Source of the DNA: Paenibacillus amylolyticus | GTDB lineage: Bacteria; Bacillota; Bacilli; Paenibacillales; Paenibacillaceae | Reading direction: 5' to 3' | Assembly (NCBI RefSeq): GCF_001570725.1 | Contig: NZ_BCNV01000001.1 | Coordinates: forward strand, 682,001-746,000 | Length of the DNA stretch: 64,000 nt | Part shown: positions 53,267-62,111 of the stretch, piece after piece | Position numbering within the stretch: the first letter of the stretch is position 1 | Layout of the letters: the number at the start of each line of letters is the position of its first letter | Made by a program: the position numbers and the translations under genes | The notes under the pieces: generated by a model | What the model was told of the DNA's origin: nothing | Databases searched by the model: none | The model's input: the letters and a program-made list of their open reading frames with translations, nothing else

Positions 53267-53923
53267 ATGAAAAAAGTATGGCAGGTGGTCATCGTAGATA
53301 TCCACCCCACCAGCATGCTCGGTACAAAATTGATTTTGGAAGAGCAGCAGGATCTGACGGTACGTGGCATGACTTCGACCGGAACAGAAGGGCTCGATCT
53401 GGTGAATATTCACCAGCCTGATCTGATTCTCATGGATTATCGACTTCCAGAGGGCCAGGCAGATCAATATATTGCCCAGATGAAGAATCTGTCGGCACAT
53501 AGTCACATCATCATTTTGACAGATGAAGACAATGTGAAGCTGTTTCGTCATCTGATGAGTCTTGGTGCAAGCGGCATGCTATCGAAACAGGCTTCCCCTA
53601 GCCAGCTGATTCATCTGATCTCGGGGTTACGTGAGGGCCATGTATCCATTCCATTATCGTGGTTAAACAGTGCGGAGTGGGCGCAACCCGTCGAGTCTCC
53701 AACCGAAGAACGTGTCATTGAATTAACCGAAACCGAAACTTTTATCATGGAAAGAATTGTTCAGGGTGTAACCTATGATAAAATAGCGAGTGAGATCAAC
53801 GTTAGCAGGCGCTCGATTGATAATTATCTGCGTAAAATATACGTGAAGCTGGAAGTAAGCAGCAGAGCACAGGCCATTGAACGTTATGCCTTGCATGCAA
53901 GGCAGGCGAAGACGGTATCCTGA
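53267..53923 (+). CDS. Orphan NarL/LuxR-type response regulator
   Basis: 218 residues. Receiver: phosphorylatable Asp in LILMDYRLPEG, Lys in LSKQASPSQ; the first acidic pair is reduced to a single Asp (VVIVDIHPTS). The C-terminal HTH is LTETETFIMERIVQGVTYDKIASEINVSRRSIDNYLRKIYVKLEVSSRAQAIERY. It resembles ComA/DegU-type regulators but no kinase is adjacent. RBS AGGGGGAAC. The N-terminal receiver is somewhat diverged, so phosphorylation should not be taken for granted. Confidence 0.9.
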   Translation: MKKVWQVVIVDIHPTSMLGTKLILEEQQDLTVRGMTSTGTEGLDLVNIHQPDLILMDYRLPEGQADQYIAQMKNLSAHSHIIILTDEDNVKLFRHLMSLGASGMLSKQASPSQLIHLISGLREGHVSIPLSWLNSAEWAQPVESPTEERVIELTETETFIMERIVQGVTYDKIASEINVSRRSIDNYLRKIYVKLEVSSRAQAIERYALHARQAKTVS

Positions 53924-54058
53924 CGAACCGGTTTAGTTTTTCCCATCCTCATAACAGGTCAGGTGTGCATCCGGTCATATTCGATGGCGAGCAGGAATAG
54001 GTTGTAGGGCTGCGAACTGCGAGTTCAGTTTCGATAGGGATGAAAGGGGATCGGATCG

Positions 54059-55282
54059 ATGAAATATTTCTTTGCTTCCCGTACCAACAGGCTTTTGTCA
54101 TCACCGCTGAGGGATATACGTGAGATGTCTGGCAGGGATTATTTCATTTCTCTGGCAGAGGAATTGCCTGCGGAGGAATTGTTTCCTTTCAAATTGCTGG
54201 AAGAAGCAGCGGTGTCTGTCTTTAGTTCAGGCCCTTCCGCATTGCAATATGGAGAGCCAGCAGGCTACACACCCTTGAGAGAGTGGTTGAACAAAGACTG
54301 GAATGCACGCAAAGGCATACGAACGGTACCCGAGCAGATTCTGTTGACAACTGGTACCCAGCAGGCCATCGATCTGGTGATGCGTCTATTACTTGAGCCA
54401 GGGGACTCCGTACTGGTGGAACATCCCACATCTCCAGGCTGTTTAGAGGTTCTGGAGATGCAAGGAGCCAAGATTGTACCCGTAATGGGTGATCGGGACG
54501 GGATACTGCCAGACCTTTTGGAGCAGCACATGCAGCAGGTGAGACCGAAGCTGCTTTTTGCTGCACCCAGCTTCTCGAATCCGACGGGTGCTCTGTGGAG
54601 TATGGAGCGGCGGGAGGCTGTCCTTGAGCTGTGTTCGCGCTATGGTGTGTTGCTTGTGGAAGATGATTCTTACGGAGAGCTTCATTTCGATGGCCTTGAG
54701 CCGGCGGAATTCTATCGTAAATATCCTTCACTTTTTGCACTGGATACTGCCGACCAGGGTGGACATGTTCTCTACATCGGTTCGTTTAGCAAAACGGTAG
54801 CGCCCGCTCTTCGGACCGGATGGGCTGCTGGACATCCTGCGCTGATTCAGGCCATGGCCTCCGTTAAACGGATTGCAGATGGTCAGTCCAGTCCGATGAA
54901 TCAGCGGCTGTTGTATCAACTGCTCGCCCATTCCCCTTTTCGATGGAGTGATCACCTGTCCATGCTGAACCGGGAATATAAGACAAGGCTCAAACTGATG
55001 CTTGAATTGTTGAAGAGACCGGGCTGGAAAGGATGTCAGTACAACATCCCTGAGGGCGGTATGTATCTGTGGGTACAGTTGCCGGAAGGATTGGATAGTG
55101 GCGCTCTGCTCAAGGCGGCTCTGCCCAAAGGTGTATCTTTTCTTCCAGGCTCGCTATGCTCCACAGGTGTACAGGATCAACGTTACATTCGATTGAACTT
55201 TAGCCATCCGGGACGCGATGAATTGCTGCTCGGCATGAACTTGATCAGTGAAGCCATATCCGAATTTACGGCTCGCAGCTGA
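54059..55282 (+). CDS. PLP aminotransferase, MocR/LysN-type without HTH
   Basis: 407 residues, the 2-aminoadipate aminotransferase-like branch: LQYGEPAGYTPLREWL, LLTTGTQQAIDLVMRLL, PSFSNPTGALWS, and the PLP lysine in YIGSFSKTVAPALRTGW, ending IRLNFSHPG. No N-terminal GntR domain is present, so it is an enzyme rather than a MocR regulator. Substrate is not clear (aromatic amino acids or 2-aminoadipate are typical). AAAGGGGATC precedes ATG 54059. It follows the response regulator by 135 nt and has no other partner. Confidence 0.9.
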   Translation: MKYFFASRTNRLLSSPLRDIREMSGRDYFISLAEELPAEELFPFKLLEEAAVSVFSSGPSALQYGEPAGYTPLREWLNKDWNARKGIRTVPEQILLTTGTQQAIDLVMRLLLEPGDSVLVEHPTSPGCLEVLEMQGAKIVPVMGDRDGILPDLLEQHMQQVRPKLLFAAPSFSNPTGALWSMERREAVLELCSRYGVLLVEDDSYGELHFDGLEPAEFYRKYPSLFALDTADQGGHVLYIGSFSKTVAPALRTGWAAGHPALIQAMASVKRIADGQSSPMNQRLLYQLLAHSPFRWSDHLSMLNREYKTRLKLMLELLKRPGWKGCQYNIPEGGMYLWVQLPEGLDSGALLKAALPKGVSFLPGSLCSTGVQDQRYIRLNFSHPGRDELLLGMNLISEAISEFTARS

Positions 55283-55343
55283 GTCGAATCAAAATAGATT
55301 GTAGCAAAATGCAAATTGGTTCATGAACTTAGTGATTACGTTA

Positions 55344-55372
55344 TTGCATCCACTAACATTTTTATATATAAT
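55344..55372 (+). promoter_or_regulatory. Sigma-A promoter of azoR
   Basis: TTGCAT (55344) and TATAAT (55367), 17-nt spacing, an excellent match. It gives a leader of about 90 nt. Confidence 0.7.
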
Positions 55373-55469
55373 ATGTATTAATGAGTTGTTGGTTTCTTTA
55401 TATAAGCTGCAATTGTGGTGAATTCAGAAAGAGCACTCATATATTTTATCTAACGGGGGAAAATTCAAC

Positions 55470-56096
55470 ATGTCTAATATTTTATTCGTTAAAGCAAATG
55501 ACCGTCCTGCAGATCAAGCAGTCAGCGTTAAATTGTACGATGCATTCTTGAGCGCATACAAAGAGTCCCACCCAGGTGACACAGTTACTGAGCTGGATCT
55601 CTACAATACAGATCTTCCTTACTATGGCAACACTGTAATTACAGGTGGCTACAAAGCAGCAAACGGCATTGAAGCAACTGCTGAAGAGCAAAAAGCTGCA
55701 GCACTGGCTGCACAACTGCAAGATCAATTCCTGGCAGCAGACAAAGTGGTATTTGCATTCCCGCTCTGGAACTTCACTGTTCCTGCTCCACTGGTGAACT
55801 ACATTTCCTACCTGAGCCAAGCTGGTAAAATGTTCAAATACACAGCTGAAGGCCCTGTAGGTCTCGTAGGCGACAAAAAAGTGGCATTGTTGAACGCACG
55901 TGGTGGCGTTTATTCCGTAGAGCCTATGGCTTCTGTTGAAATGTCTGTTAAATATGTAACTAACGTATTGGCTTTCTGGGGCATTCAAAACCCTGAGCTG
56001 GTTATCGTTGAAGGACATAACGCTGCTGCAGATCGTGCTGAAGAAATCGTTACTGCAGGTCTGAAATTGGCTTCCGAAGTAGCTGTGAAATTCTAA
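55470..56096 (+). CDS. azoR: FMN-dependent NADH-azoreductase
   Basis: 208 residues of the flavodoxin-like AzoR family: start MSNILFVKANDRPADQAVSVKLYDAF, then DKVVFAFPLWNFTVPAPLVNYI (FMN contacts) and ALLNARGGVYSVEPMASVEMSVKYVTNVLAFWGI. It reduces quinones and azo or nitro compounds with NADH and protects against thiol or electrophile stress. Codon use here is strongly biased, suggesting high expression. Monocistronic with strong promoter and terminator. Confidence 0.95.
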   Translation: MSNILFVKANDRPADQAVSVKLYDAFLSAYKESHPGDTVTELDLYNTDLPYYGNTVITGGYKAANGIEATAEEQKAAALAAQLQDQFLAADKVVFAFPLWNFTVPAPLVNYISYLSQAGKMFKYTAEGPVGLVGDKKVALLNARGGVYSVEPMASVEMSVKYVTNVLAFWGIQNPELVIVEGHNAAADRAEEIVTAGLKLASEVAVKF

Positions 56097-56120
56097 TAGC
56101 ATTCTTTTATATAGTACACA

Positions 56121-56164
56121 CAAAAACACCTGTATTCTCCACTGGAGATTACAGGTGTTTTTGT
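56121..56164. terminator. Bidirectional terminator
   Basis: AAAAACACCTGTA pairs with TACAGGTGTTTTT, with an inner CTCCACTGGAG stem. It serves azoR and probably the convergent gene at 56206. Confidence 0.88.
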
Positions 56165-56205
56165 ATTCTCATTTTTTTGAATACGATACGCCAGATGATT
56201 CCGAA

Positions 56206-57051
56206 TTAGATATGGCCTGTATTTTTCAAGTACTGCTCCGCTGCTTCAGCGATGTGCGCAAGGTCGTCCTGGTTCTCACCAGATACATAATATGTTACAT
56301 CAAGTTCATTCATGGTTCGTTCGATCATATCATTATCCTCAAGCATGTGTGCATGCTCGGTTAACGCTTGTACTCCCTTGATCGTCAGAATATACTTTCC
56401 GCGGGAGAGGCGTTCAAACCAGCCATAATAATTTTTTTGCAGAATCGCCGCTGCAGAGCCTATACCTGTCTGTCTGGCAAGGTTGGCGGGAGAGGATTCT
56501 CCGTTCGTCCGTAGAGCGGATGCGACACGTAAGGCCTTCTCACGATATGCGGTGACCAGCTGTCTGCGTGTACTGCCTCCCGTATTGTAGTCTCCACTGC
56601 GTTCGTCGAATTCCTTGAGCAAACGTTTCCGCCGAATGCCGCTTTTGCGGGTAACTTGATTGTGGCTAGTGAGGGCCGTCTGGGCAGATGGTTCGCACAG
56701 TACATCAATTAAGGGAGCTTTGGTTTTGTAAAATGTGACAGTCAGCAGCCCAAGACCGAGTTGTCTGCATAGTGCGGTCAGTTCGCTCCAGCGTTGGTTC
56801 ACGGCTCCGCGTTTGCTACGGTTGCGCTCGACGGCCAGATACACAAACGGGCTAAGCTTCAATCGCTGCATGCCCTGCAACAACAGGGAGAGGTTAAATG
56901 TTTTTTTCATTTCCACAATGAGTGGTTCGTCCTGGTCCGATCTGACCCCTACGAGGTCACAATGTCTGACTTCCGCCTTGACGTCGAAGCCGCGCTGCTC
57001 GAAGAAAGCCTTCACAGGCGAATATAATTCAGTTTCGTATTGCACAGCCAT
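56206..57051 (-). CDS. DUF2161-like protein with PD-(D/E)xK nuclease-type motif
   Basis: 281 residues. The N-terminal 110 residues fit DUF2161: YSPVKAFFEQRGFDVKAEVRHCDLVGVRSDQDEPLIVEMKKTFNLSLLLQGMQRLKLSPFVYLAVER, in which D...E-x-K spacing resembles a restriction-like nuclease core. The middle is basic (SGIRRKRLLKEF), and the C-terminal half looks like winged-helix DNA-binding (ANLARQTGIGSAAAILQKNYYGWFERLSRGKYILTIKG). A DNA-binding or DNA-processing role is inferred. RBS AAAGGAGT before ATG 57051. Confidence 0.8.
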   Translation of the reverse strand: MAVQYETELYSPVKAFFEQRGFDVKAEVRHCDLVGVRSDQDEPLIVEMKKTFNLSLLLQGMQRLKLSPFVYLAVERNRSKRGAVNQRWSELTALCRQLGLGLLTVTFYKTKAPLIDVLCEPSAQTALTSHNQVTRKSGIRRKRLLKEFDERSGDYNTGGSTRRQLVTAYREKALRVASALRTNGESSPANLARQTGIGSAAAILQKNYYGWFERLSRGKYILTIKGVQALTEHAHMLEDNDMIERTMNELDVTYYVSGENQDDLAHIAEAAEQYLKNTGHI

Positions 57052-57412
57052 CGTCCGTACTCCTTTCCTGAAGTGGCCTGTCTTTGACCATGTGTTGTCC
57101 GGTTTCCTGAATTTAGAACCCTCATTATATCATATTCGTTCATTTTTTTCTGAGGGCACAAGATGTCTGATAGAACAGGGAAAAGCCAAAATTCGAAGTG
57201 GTTGATTGAAAAAAAGAGGTCAACTTATCCGAATTGCCGCATAGGTATGTAATACACTTTTCACAACAAAACAAGACGTTTGGACAGAGGGTGGCGGGAC
57301 TACACAGGACCGCGAGATTGGTATTCAAGCAGGAGCCGCAATTCTATTGATTTCTTCATACCATTCGGAATGGTTGACAATCACACTAAAGGAGCCATGG
57401 GAGGTACCAAGC

Positions 57413-59308
57413 ATGAATATTTTTGAACGCGTTGCGGAACATCGGGCAGAGAGTGACCGTTTGACATGGAACGGAACATTTGAAGATTATATTGCGCTGC
57501 TGAGAGAGGACCCGACTCCGGCAATGACGGCTCACGCCAGAGTGTATGAGATGATTGAATCGTTTGGCGTGGAAGAAGTAGGTGGGCATAAGCGGTACAA
57601 GTTTTTTGAACAGGAGATATTTGGACTGGATCGATCGATTGAAAAGCTGGTCGAAGAATACTTTCACTCGGCAGCACGCCGTCTGGATGTACGTAAACGG
57701 ATCTTGCTCCTGATGGGTCCCGTAAGCGGAGGTAAATCGACGTTGGTGACGCTGCTCAAGCGGGGGCTTGAACAGTTCTCGCGGACAGAGAAAGGTGCCA
57801 TATACGCTATTGATGGATGCCCGATGCATGAGGAACCACTGCATCTGATTCCATTGGAGCTTCGTCCTGAAGTGGAAAAGGAAATTGGAGTCCGCATTGA
57901 GGGCAACCTTTGCCCATCCTGCCAGATGAGACTGCGTACCGAATATGGTGGTGATATCAGCAAGGTGCCCGTGGAACGAGTCCTTGTTTCCGAAGATAAT
58001 CGGGTGGGGATAGGAACGTTCAGTCCATCTGATCCGAAATCACAGGACATAGCCGATCTGACCGGTAGTATCGACTTTTCTACCATTACGGAGTTTGGTT
58101 CCGAATCCGATCCACGTGCCTATCGTTTTGATGGGGAGCTGAACAAGGCAAACCGTGGGCTGATGGAGTTCCAGGAGATGTTGAAATGTGATGAGAAATT
58201 CCTGTGGAATCTCTTGTCGCTCACGCAAGAAGGTAATTTCAAAGCAGGACGCTTCGCCCTAATCAGTGCGGATGAAATGATTGTGGCGCATACGAATGAA
58301 TCGGAGTATAAGTCCTTTATCTCCAACAAGAAAAATGAGGCGCTGCAATCCCGGATGATTGTCATGCCGATTCCGTACAATCTGAAGGTGTCCGAGGAAG
58401 AGAAAATCTATGCCAAGCTGATTCAACAAAGTGACATGAAGCATGTTCATATTGCACCGCATGCACTGCGGACTGCAGCCATTTTTTCCATACTTACCCG
58501 CTTGAAGGAAACAAAGAAACAGGGCATGGATCTCGTGAAAAAAATGCGGATGTATGATGGTGAAGAAGTGGAAGGATACAAAGAAGCCGATCTGCGCGAG
58601 ATGCAAAATGAGTATCTGGATGAAGGGATGTCTGGCATTGACCCACGGTATGTCATCAACCGGATATCCAGTGCTTTGATCAAGCAAAATCTTCAGTGCA
58701 TTAACGCGCTGGACATTCTGCGGGCCATCAAGGACGGTCTGGACCAGCATGCTTCGATTACGAAGGAAGAGCGGGAGCGTTATCTGAACTTTATCGCTCT
58801 TGCACGCAAGGAGTATGATGAACTGGCCAAGAAGGAAGTACAGAAAGCATTTGTGTACTCGTTCGAGGAGTCAGCCAGAACGTTATTCGAGAATTATCTC
58901 GATAACATCGAAGCATTCTGCAACTGGTCCAAGATTCGTGATCCGCTCACGGATGAAGAGATGGACCCGGATGAGCGTTTGATGCGTTCCATTGAAGAGC
59001 AGATCGGGATCTCCGAGAATGCGAAGAAAGCGTTCAGGGAAGAGATTTTGATTCGAATCTCGGCATACTCCCGCAAGGAGCGCAAGTTTGAATACAGCAG
59101 CCATGATCGTCTGCGTGAAGCGATTGAGAAGAAGTTGTTTACCGATCTGAAAGACATCGTCAAGATCACAACTTCAACCAAAACACCGGATGCCACACAA
59201 TTGAAACGAATGAATGAAGTGATCAAACGGTTAATTGAGGAACATGGATATACCGCAGCCAGTGCGAATGAACTGCTACGTTATGTGGGCAGTCTGCTTA
59301 ATCGCTAA
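57413..59308 (+). CDS. prkA: PrkA serine protein kinase / AAA+ protein
   Basis: ATG 57413 (GGGAGGT 7 nt upstream) gives 631 residues, the same length as B. subtilis PrkA; the frame from 57347 is rejected. The AAA domain has the P-loop LLLMGPVSGGKSTLVTLLKRG, and LCPSCQMRLRTEYGGD is conserved in PrkA. The C-terminal half carries a kinase-like domain. PrkA is a sporulation-associated protein, made under sigma-E in Bacillus, influencing late spore gene expression; recent work in B. subtilis also describes protease activity. The yeaH/spoVR partners are not adjacent. Confidence 0.96.
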   Translation: MNIFERVAEHRAESDRLTWNGTFEDYIALLREDPTPAMTAHARVYEMIESFGVEEVGGHKRYKFFEQEIFGLDRSIEKLVEEYFHSAARRLDVRKRILLLMGPVSGGKSTLVTLLKRGLEQFSRTEKGAIYAIDGCPMHEEPLHLIPLELRPEVEKEIGVRIEGNLCPSCQMRLRTEYGGDISKVPVERVLVSEDNRVGIGTFSPSDPKSQDIADLTGSIDFSTITEFGSESDPRAYRFDGELNKANRGLMEFQEMLKCDEKFLWNLLSLTQEGNFKAGRFALISADEMIVAHTNESEYKSFISNKKNEALQSRMIVMPIPYNLKVSEEEKIYAKLIQQSDMKHVHIAPHALRTAAIFSILTRLKETKKQGMDLVKKMRMYDGEEVEGYKEADLREMQNEYLDEGMSGIDPRYVINRISSALIKQNLQCINALDILRAIKDGLDQHASITKEERERYLNFIALARKEYDELAKKEVQKAFVYSFEESARTLFENYLDNIEAFCNWSKIRDPLTDEEMDPDERLMRSIEEQIGISENAKKAFREEILIRISAYSRKERKFEYSSHDRLREAIEKKLFTDLKDIVKITTSTKTPDATQLKRMNEVIKRLIEEHGYTAASANELLRYVGSLLNR

Positions 59309-59325
59309 TCGGCAACGAACCATTC

Positions 59326-59386
59326 CGGATCAGGCTCCTGATGCCTGCTGTGAGGCTCCTTCACAGCAGGGTCGGGGCCTTTTTAG
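59326..59386 (+). terminator. Terminator after prkA
   Basis: CCTGCTGTGA-GGCTCCT-TCACAGCAGG, extended by GGCTCCTG/CGGGGCC pairs, then T5. Confidence 0.85.
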
Positions 59387-59483
59387 TTCGATGAGGATCT
59401 TATACATCTAAAAAGCTGACAAATAAGGTTAATTTTAAAGAGAATTAGTTCTAATGGTATATGTATATTTAGGTATTTTAGTC

Positions 59484-59489
59484 TATAAT
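59484..59489 (+). promoter_or_regulatory. Candidate -10 of the globin sensor gene
   Basis: TATAAT at 59484 in a very AT-rich region; no convincing -35 was found. Confidence 0.35.
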
Positions 59490-59551
59490 CGATACATATA
59501 TTTACAATTTAAAGTAATATAGTGTTTATTAAGGAGCTGACTGAACCAGAT

Positions 59552-60559
59552 ATGAGCAGTATTTCCGCAACAAGACAGAAGCAACTTGATTACATGGGAT
59601 TAACCGCAGGGGATTTAGCCCTGCTTGCCGATCATCGGCCTGTTTTTAAAAAAGTCGTTAATGAAGTGGTAGATCATTTCTACAATCATGTGGGAAATTA
59701 TCCTGAATTGGTAGATCTGATTGCCCGATTCTCTACGATTGATCGTCTCAAAGAAACACAGAAGATGTACTGGTTATCGATGACGGACGGGGTCGTTGAC
59801 GACGCATATATTGAGCAACGGATTGCGATTGGACTTGTGCATTCCCGTATTGGTTTGTCCGAGGATTATTATCTGGGCACTTATATGGTCTACCTAGATA
59901 TCGCAACAAGCATATTCCAACAGGTTATCCCTGATTCCTGGCATCTTGTTATCCAGGCGCTTAGCAAAATGTTCAATCTGGATTCACAGCTTGTCCTTGA
60001 GGCCTATGAGAAGAAGGAAAAAGAAAAGTTATCACAGCTTGCCGATGATCAACAACATACATTACAGGCGATCACGCAGATTACGCAAGAACTTACGGGC
60101 ATGATTAGTGAATTAAATGAAAATGCCCTGGCGATCTCGAGTGTAGCGAAGGAAACAGCGGCTTCTCAGGATCAGGCTCAAGTTCTGCTTACCGAATTGA
60201 CGGGGGAGATCAATCAGATTGGAAAAATGGGTGAACTCATTCGCGAGATATCGGATCAGAGTCATCTTGTCGGTCTGAATGCAGCGATTGAAGCTGCTCA
60301 TGCAGGAGAGTTTGGACGAGGCTTCGAAGTGGTCGCCAGTGAGGTGCGCAAGCTTGCAGCCAGTTCCCGAGATGCCCAGGGTAAAATTCAGTCTAATTTG
60401 GAGCAGATCATGAAGAAACTGAGCAGTGTGCAGCAGGAGTCGGATCATACGTCCCGCGGTGCTCGGAGCCAAGCTTCACGCTCGGCTGAACTCGCTGTAT
60501 TTGCGACAACAATGGAGAAACTGTCTCTGGATTTGAAGAAACTGGAACAGCAGGAATAG
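59552..60559 (+). CDS. Globin-coupled sensor with short MCP signalling domain (HemAT-like)
   Basis: 335 residues from ATG 59552, with AAGGAG 15 nt upstream. The N-terminal globin domain (about 1-165) has the proximal haem ligand His97 in [16 protein letters not shown] and a B10 Tyr44 in DHFYNHV, as in HemAT. The C-terminal part has the MCP hairpin tip [37 protein letters not shown], flanked by short helices. No membrane helix. It should sense oxygen and signal to CheA. It is shorter than HemAT of B. subtilis (432), so one or more coiled-coil segments are missing. The spacing between RBS and ATG is slightly long. Confidence 0.92.
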   Translation: MSSISATRQKQLDYMGLTAGDLALLADHRPVFKKVVNEVVDHFYNHVGNYPELVDLIARFSTIDRLKETQKMYWLSMTDGVVDDAYIEQRIAIGLVHSRIGLSEDYYLGTYMVYLDIATSIFQQVIPDSWHLVIQALSKMFNLDSQLVLEAYEKKEKEKLSQLADDQQHTLQAITQITQELTGMISELNENALAISSVAKETAASQDQAQVLLTELTGEINQIGKMGELIREISDQSHLVGLNAAIEAAHAGEFGRGFEVVASEVRKLAASSRDAQGKIQSNLEQIMKKLSSVQQESDHTSRGARSQASRSAELAVFATTMEKLSLDLKKLEQQE

Positions 60560-60688
60560 ACGTTAAAACCATTAGGAAGCTTCCATACCGTTTCAGGCTG
60601 TTTTAAGCTATAATGGGTAGACAAACCTGCCGATGTTATAGAAAATGCAGCCGGAGACAGGGGATTTGAAAGAGGTTGAGGTGATCAG

Positions 60689-61696
60689 ATGGCTTCTATC
60701 CATGATGTGGCCAAGGAAGCGGGAGTATCTGTTGCAACCGTTTCCAAAGTGATAAACGATTATCCCGATGTAAGTGAAAAAACGCGCAAAAAAGTCAATA
60801 TAGCCATCGAATTATTGAAATATCAACCCAATGTGGTCGCACGTGGACTTGTAAAACGCCGTTCATGGACGGTGGGTGTACTGTTAACAGTTCCGTTTAC
60901 GAACCCGTTTGTGTCGGAGTTGCTGGAAGGGATCAAGACAGCGCTGGAGAACAGTGGATACGATCTGGTCCGGTTGTCTACTCGATTCGATGACCCGACA
61001 TACTCGTTCATCAAACATTGCCGCAGCCGTAATGTGGATGGCGTTGTAGTATTCGGGGAAGGCAGAGAAAACGCGAGTATTCAGGAACTGGTGGATGCAG
61101 AGATTCCGACGATGTTTGTTGATACAGATATGTTAGGTAAGCGTGCCGGATACATTACAACGGATAACGCAAACGGGATCTCCATGAGTGTCAAACATTT
61201 GCATGAGCTTGGGCATCACAAGATTGCCTATATTTCAGGCACCCTTGGACCTGCCGTAGCCAATCTGCGATTGGAAGGATATCGGGAAGGGCTGAAAGAA
61301 TGTGGTATTCCGTATTCTACGGTATATCTGGAAGTCTGCGATTATTCATTCGACGGGGGAAGCAAGGCTGCCCGACGATTGTTGGCACTTCAGGATCAAC
61401 CAACGGGGATTGTCTGTGCTTCGGATATGTCTGCTTTTGGTGCGATTCATGAGATTGAAAAGCATGGACTGCGTGTACCAGAAGATATCTCGGTTGTTGG
61501 ATTCGACAACACGTATTATGCCGAGGTGTTCAAACCAGGATTGACCACGGTGAATCAGAATATCTATTCCATTGGCATTAAGTCCATTGAATATCTGATT
61601 GCCATGATCGAAAATCCGGCGTATTCTCCTCCTGTTGTTACGGAACCCTCCAATCTGGTTATCCGTCAGACGACAGCACCAGTCAATGAATCATAA
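60689..61696 (+). CDS. LacI-family transcriptional regulator
   Basis: 335 residues: HTH SIHDVAKEAGVSVATVSKVINDYPDVSEKTRKKVNIAIELLKYQPNVVARGL, then ligand domain with TDNANGISMSVKHLHELGHHKIAYISG and VVGFDNTYYAEVFKPGLTTVNQ. Its closeness to the xylanase gene suggests a role in xylan or xylose control, but no matching operator was found. AGGTGAT precedes ATG 60689. Terminator follows. Confidence 0.93.
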   Translation: MASIHDVAKEAGVSVATVSKVINDYPDVSEKTRKKVNIAIELLKYQPNVVARGLVKRRSWTVGVLLTVPFTNPFVSELLEGIKTALENSGYDLVRLSTRFDDPTYSFIKHCRSRNVDGVVVFGEGRENASIQELVDAEIPTMFVDTDMLGKRAGYITTDNANGISMSVKHLHELGHHKIAYISGTLGPAVANLRLEGYREGLKECGIPYSTVYLEVCDYSFDGGSKAARRLLALQDQPTGIVCASDMSAFGAIHEIEKHGLRVPEDISVVGFDNTYYAEVFKPGLTTVNQNIYSIGIKSIEYLIAMIENPAYSPPVVTEPSNLVIRQTTAPVNES

Positions 61697-61710
61697 TTTG
61701 GAACAAACAA

Positions 61711-61738
61711 GAGCACAGCCATAGGCTGTGCTTTTTTA
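61711..61738 (+). terminator. Terminator after the LacI-type gene
   Basis: AGCACAGCC-ata-GGCTGTGCT then T5 or more. Confidence 0.9.
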
Positions 61739-61844
61739 TCGTATCGTCTTGTTATGATGATAATAGATAGTTCATTGATTTTCACCGCTGGATAGAGGGT
61801 TAACAACAATTTAAAGGGGGTGTTATTTTCACTTATTATGTGTA

Positions 61845-61893
61845 TTGACAATAAAAGGTATAATAACATAAATTTATTTGTAACCGCTTACTT
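61845..61893 (+). promoter_or_regulatory. Xylanase promoter with cre-like site
   Basis: TTGACA (61845) with ATAAAT (61868, 17-nt spacing); TATAAT at 61859 also exists but sits only 8 nt from the -35. TGTAACCGCTTACT at 61879-61892 resembles a catabolite-responsive element (consensus TGWAANCGNTNWCA) with one or two mismatches and would cover the start of transcription. The leader to the xylanase ATG is about 230 nt; it holds no gene I trust. Confidence 0.5.
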
Positions 61894-62111
61894 AATATCG
61901 AAAAAGTAAGTATGAGTGGCAAAAGTCATACTCACTCGTAAAGGTTGATGACCATGCATCAGGTGTCCCTGATGCCATCCGTGCAACAATGAAGATTGTT
62001 GCCAGCGTAATGATCAACAAGTATATCCATGTATGCAGTACATTGTTGTGAAAGGCCCAACGCTTGGCAGAGTCATAGGACGTTGACATGAACCTACTAG
62101 GAGGAGATGGA

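Noticed and set aside
61892-62089. 65-codon minus-strand frame with a hydrophobic segment
   Set aside because: The segment TWIYLLIITLATIFIVA looks like a membrane helix, but there is no RBS on that strand and the frame lies across the xylanase leader. Kept as doubtful.
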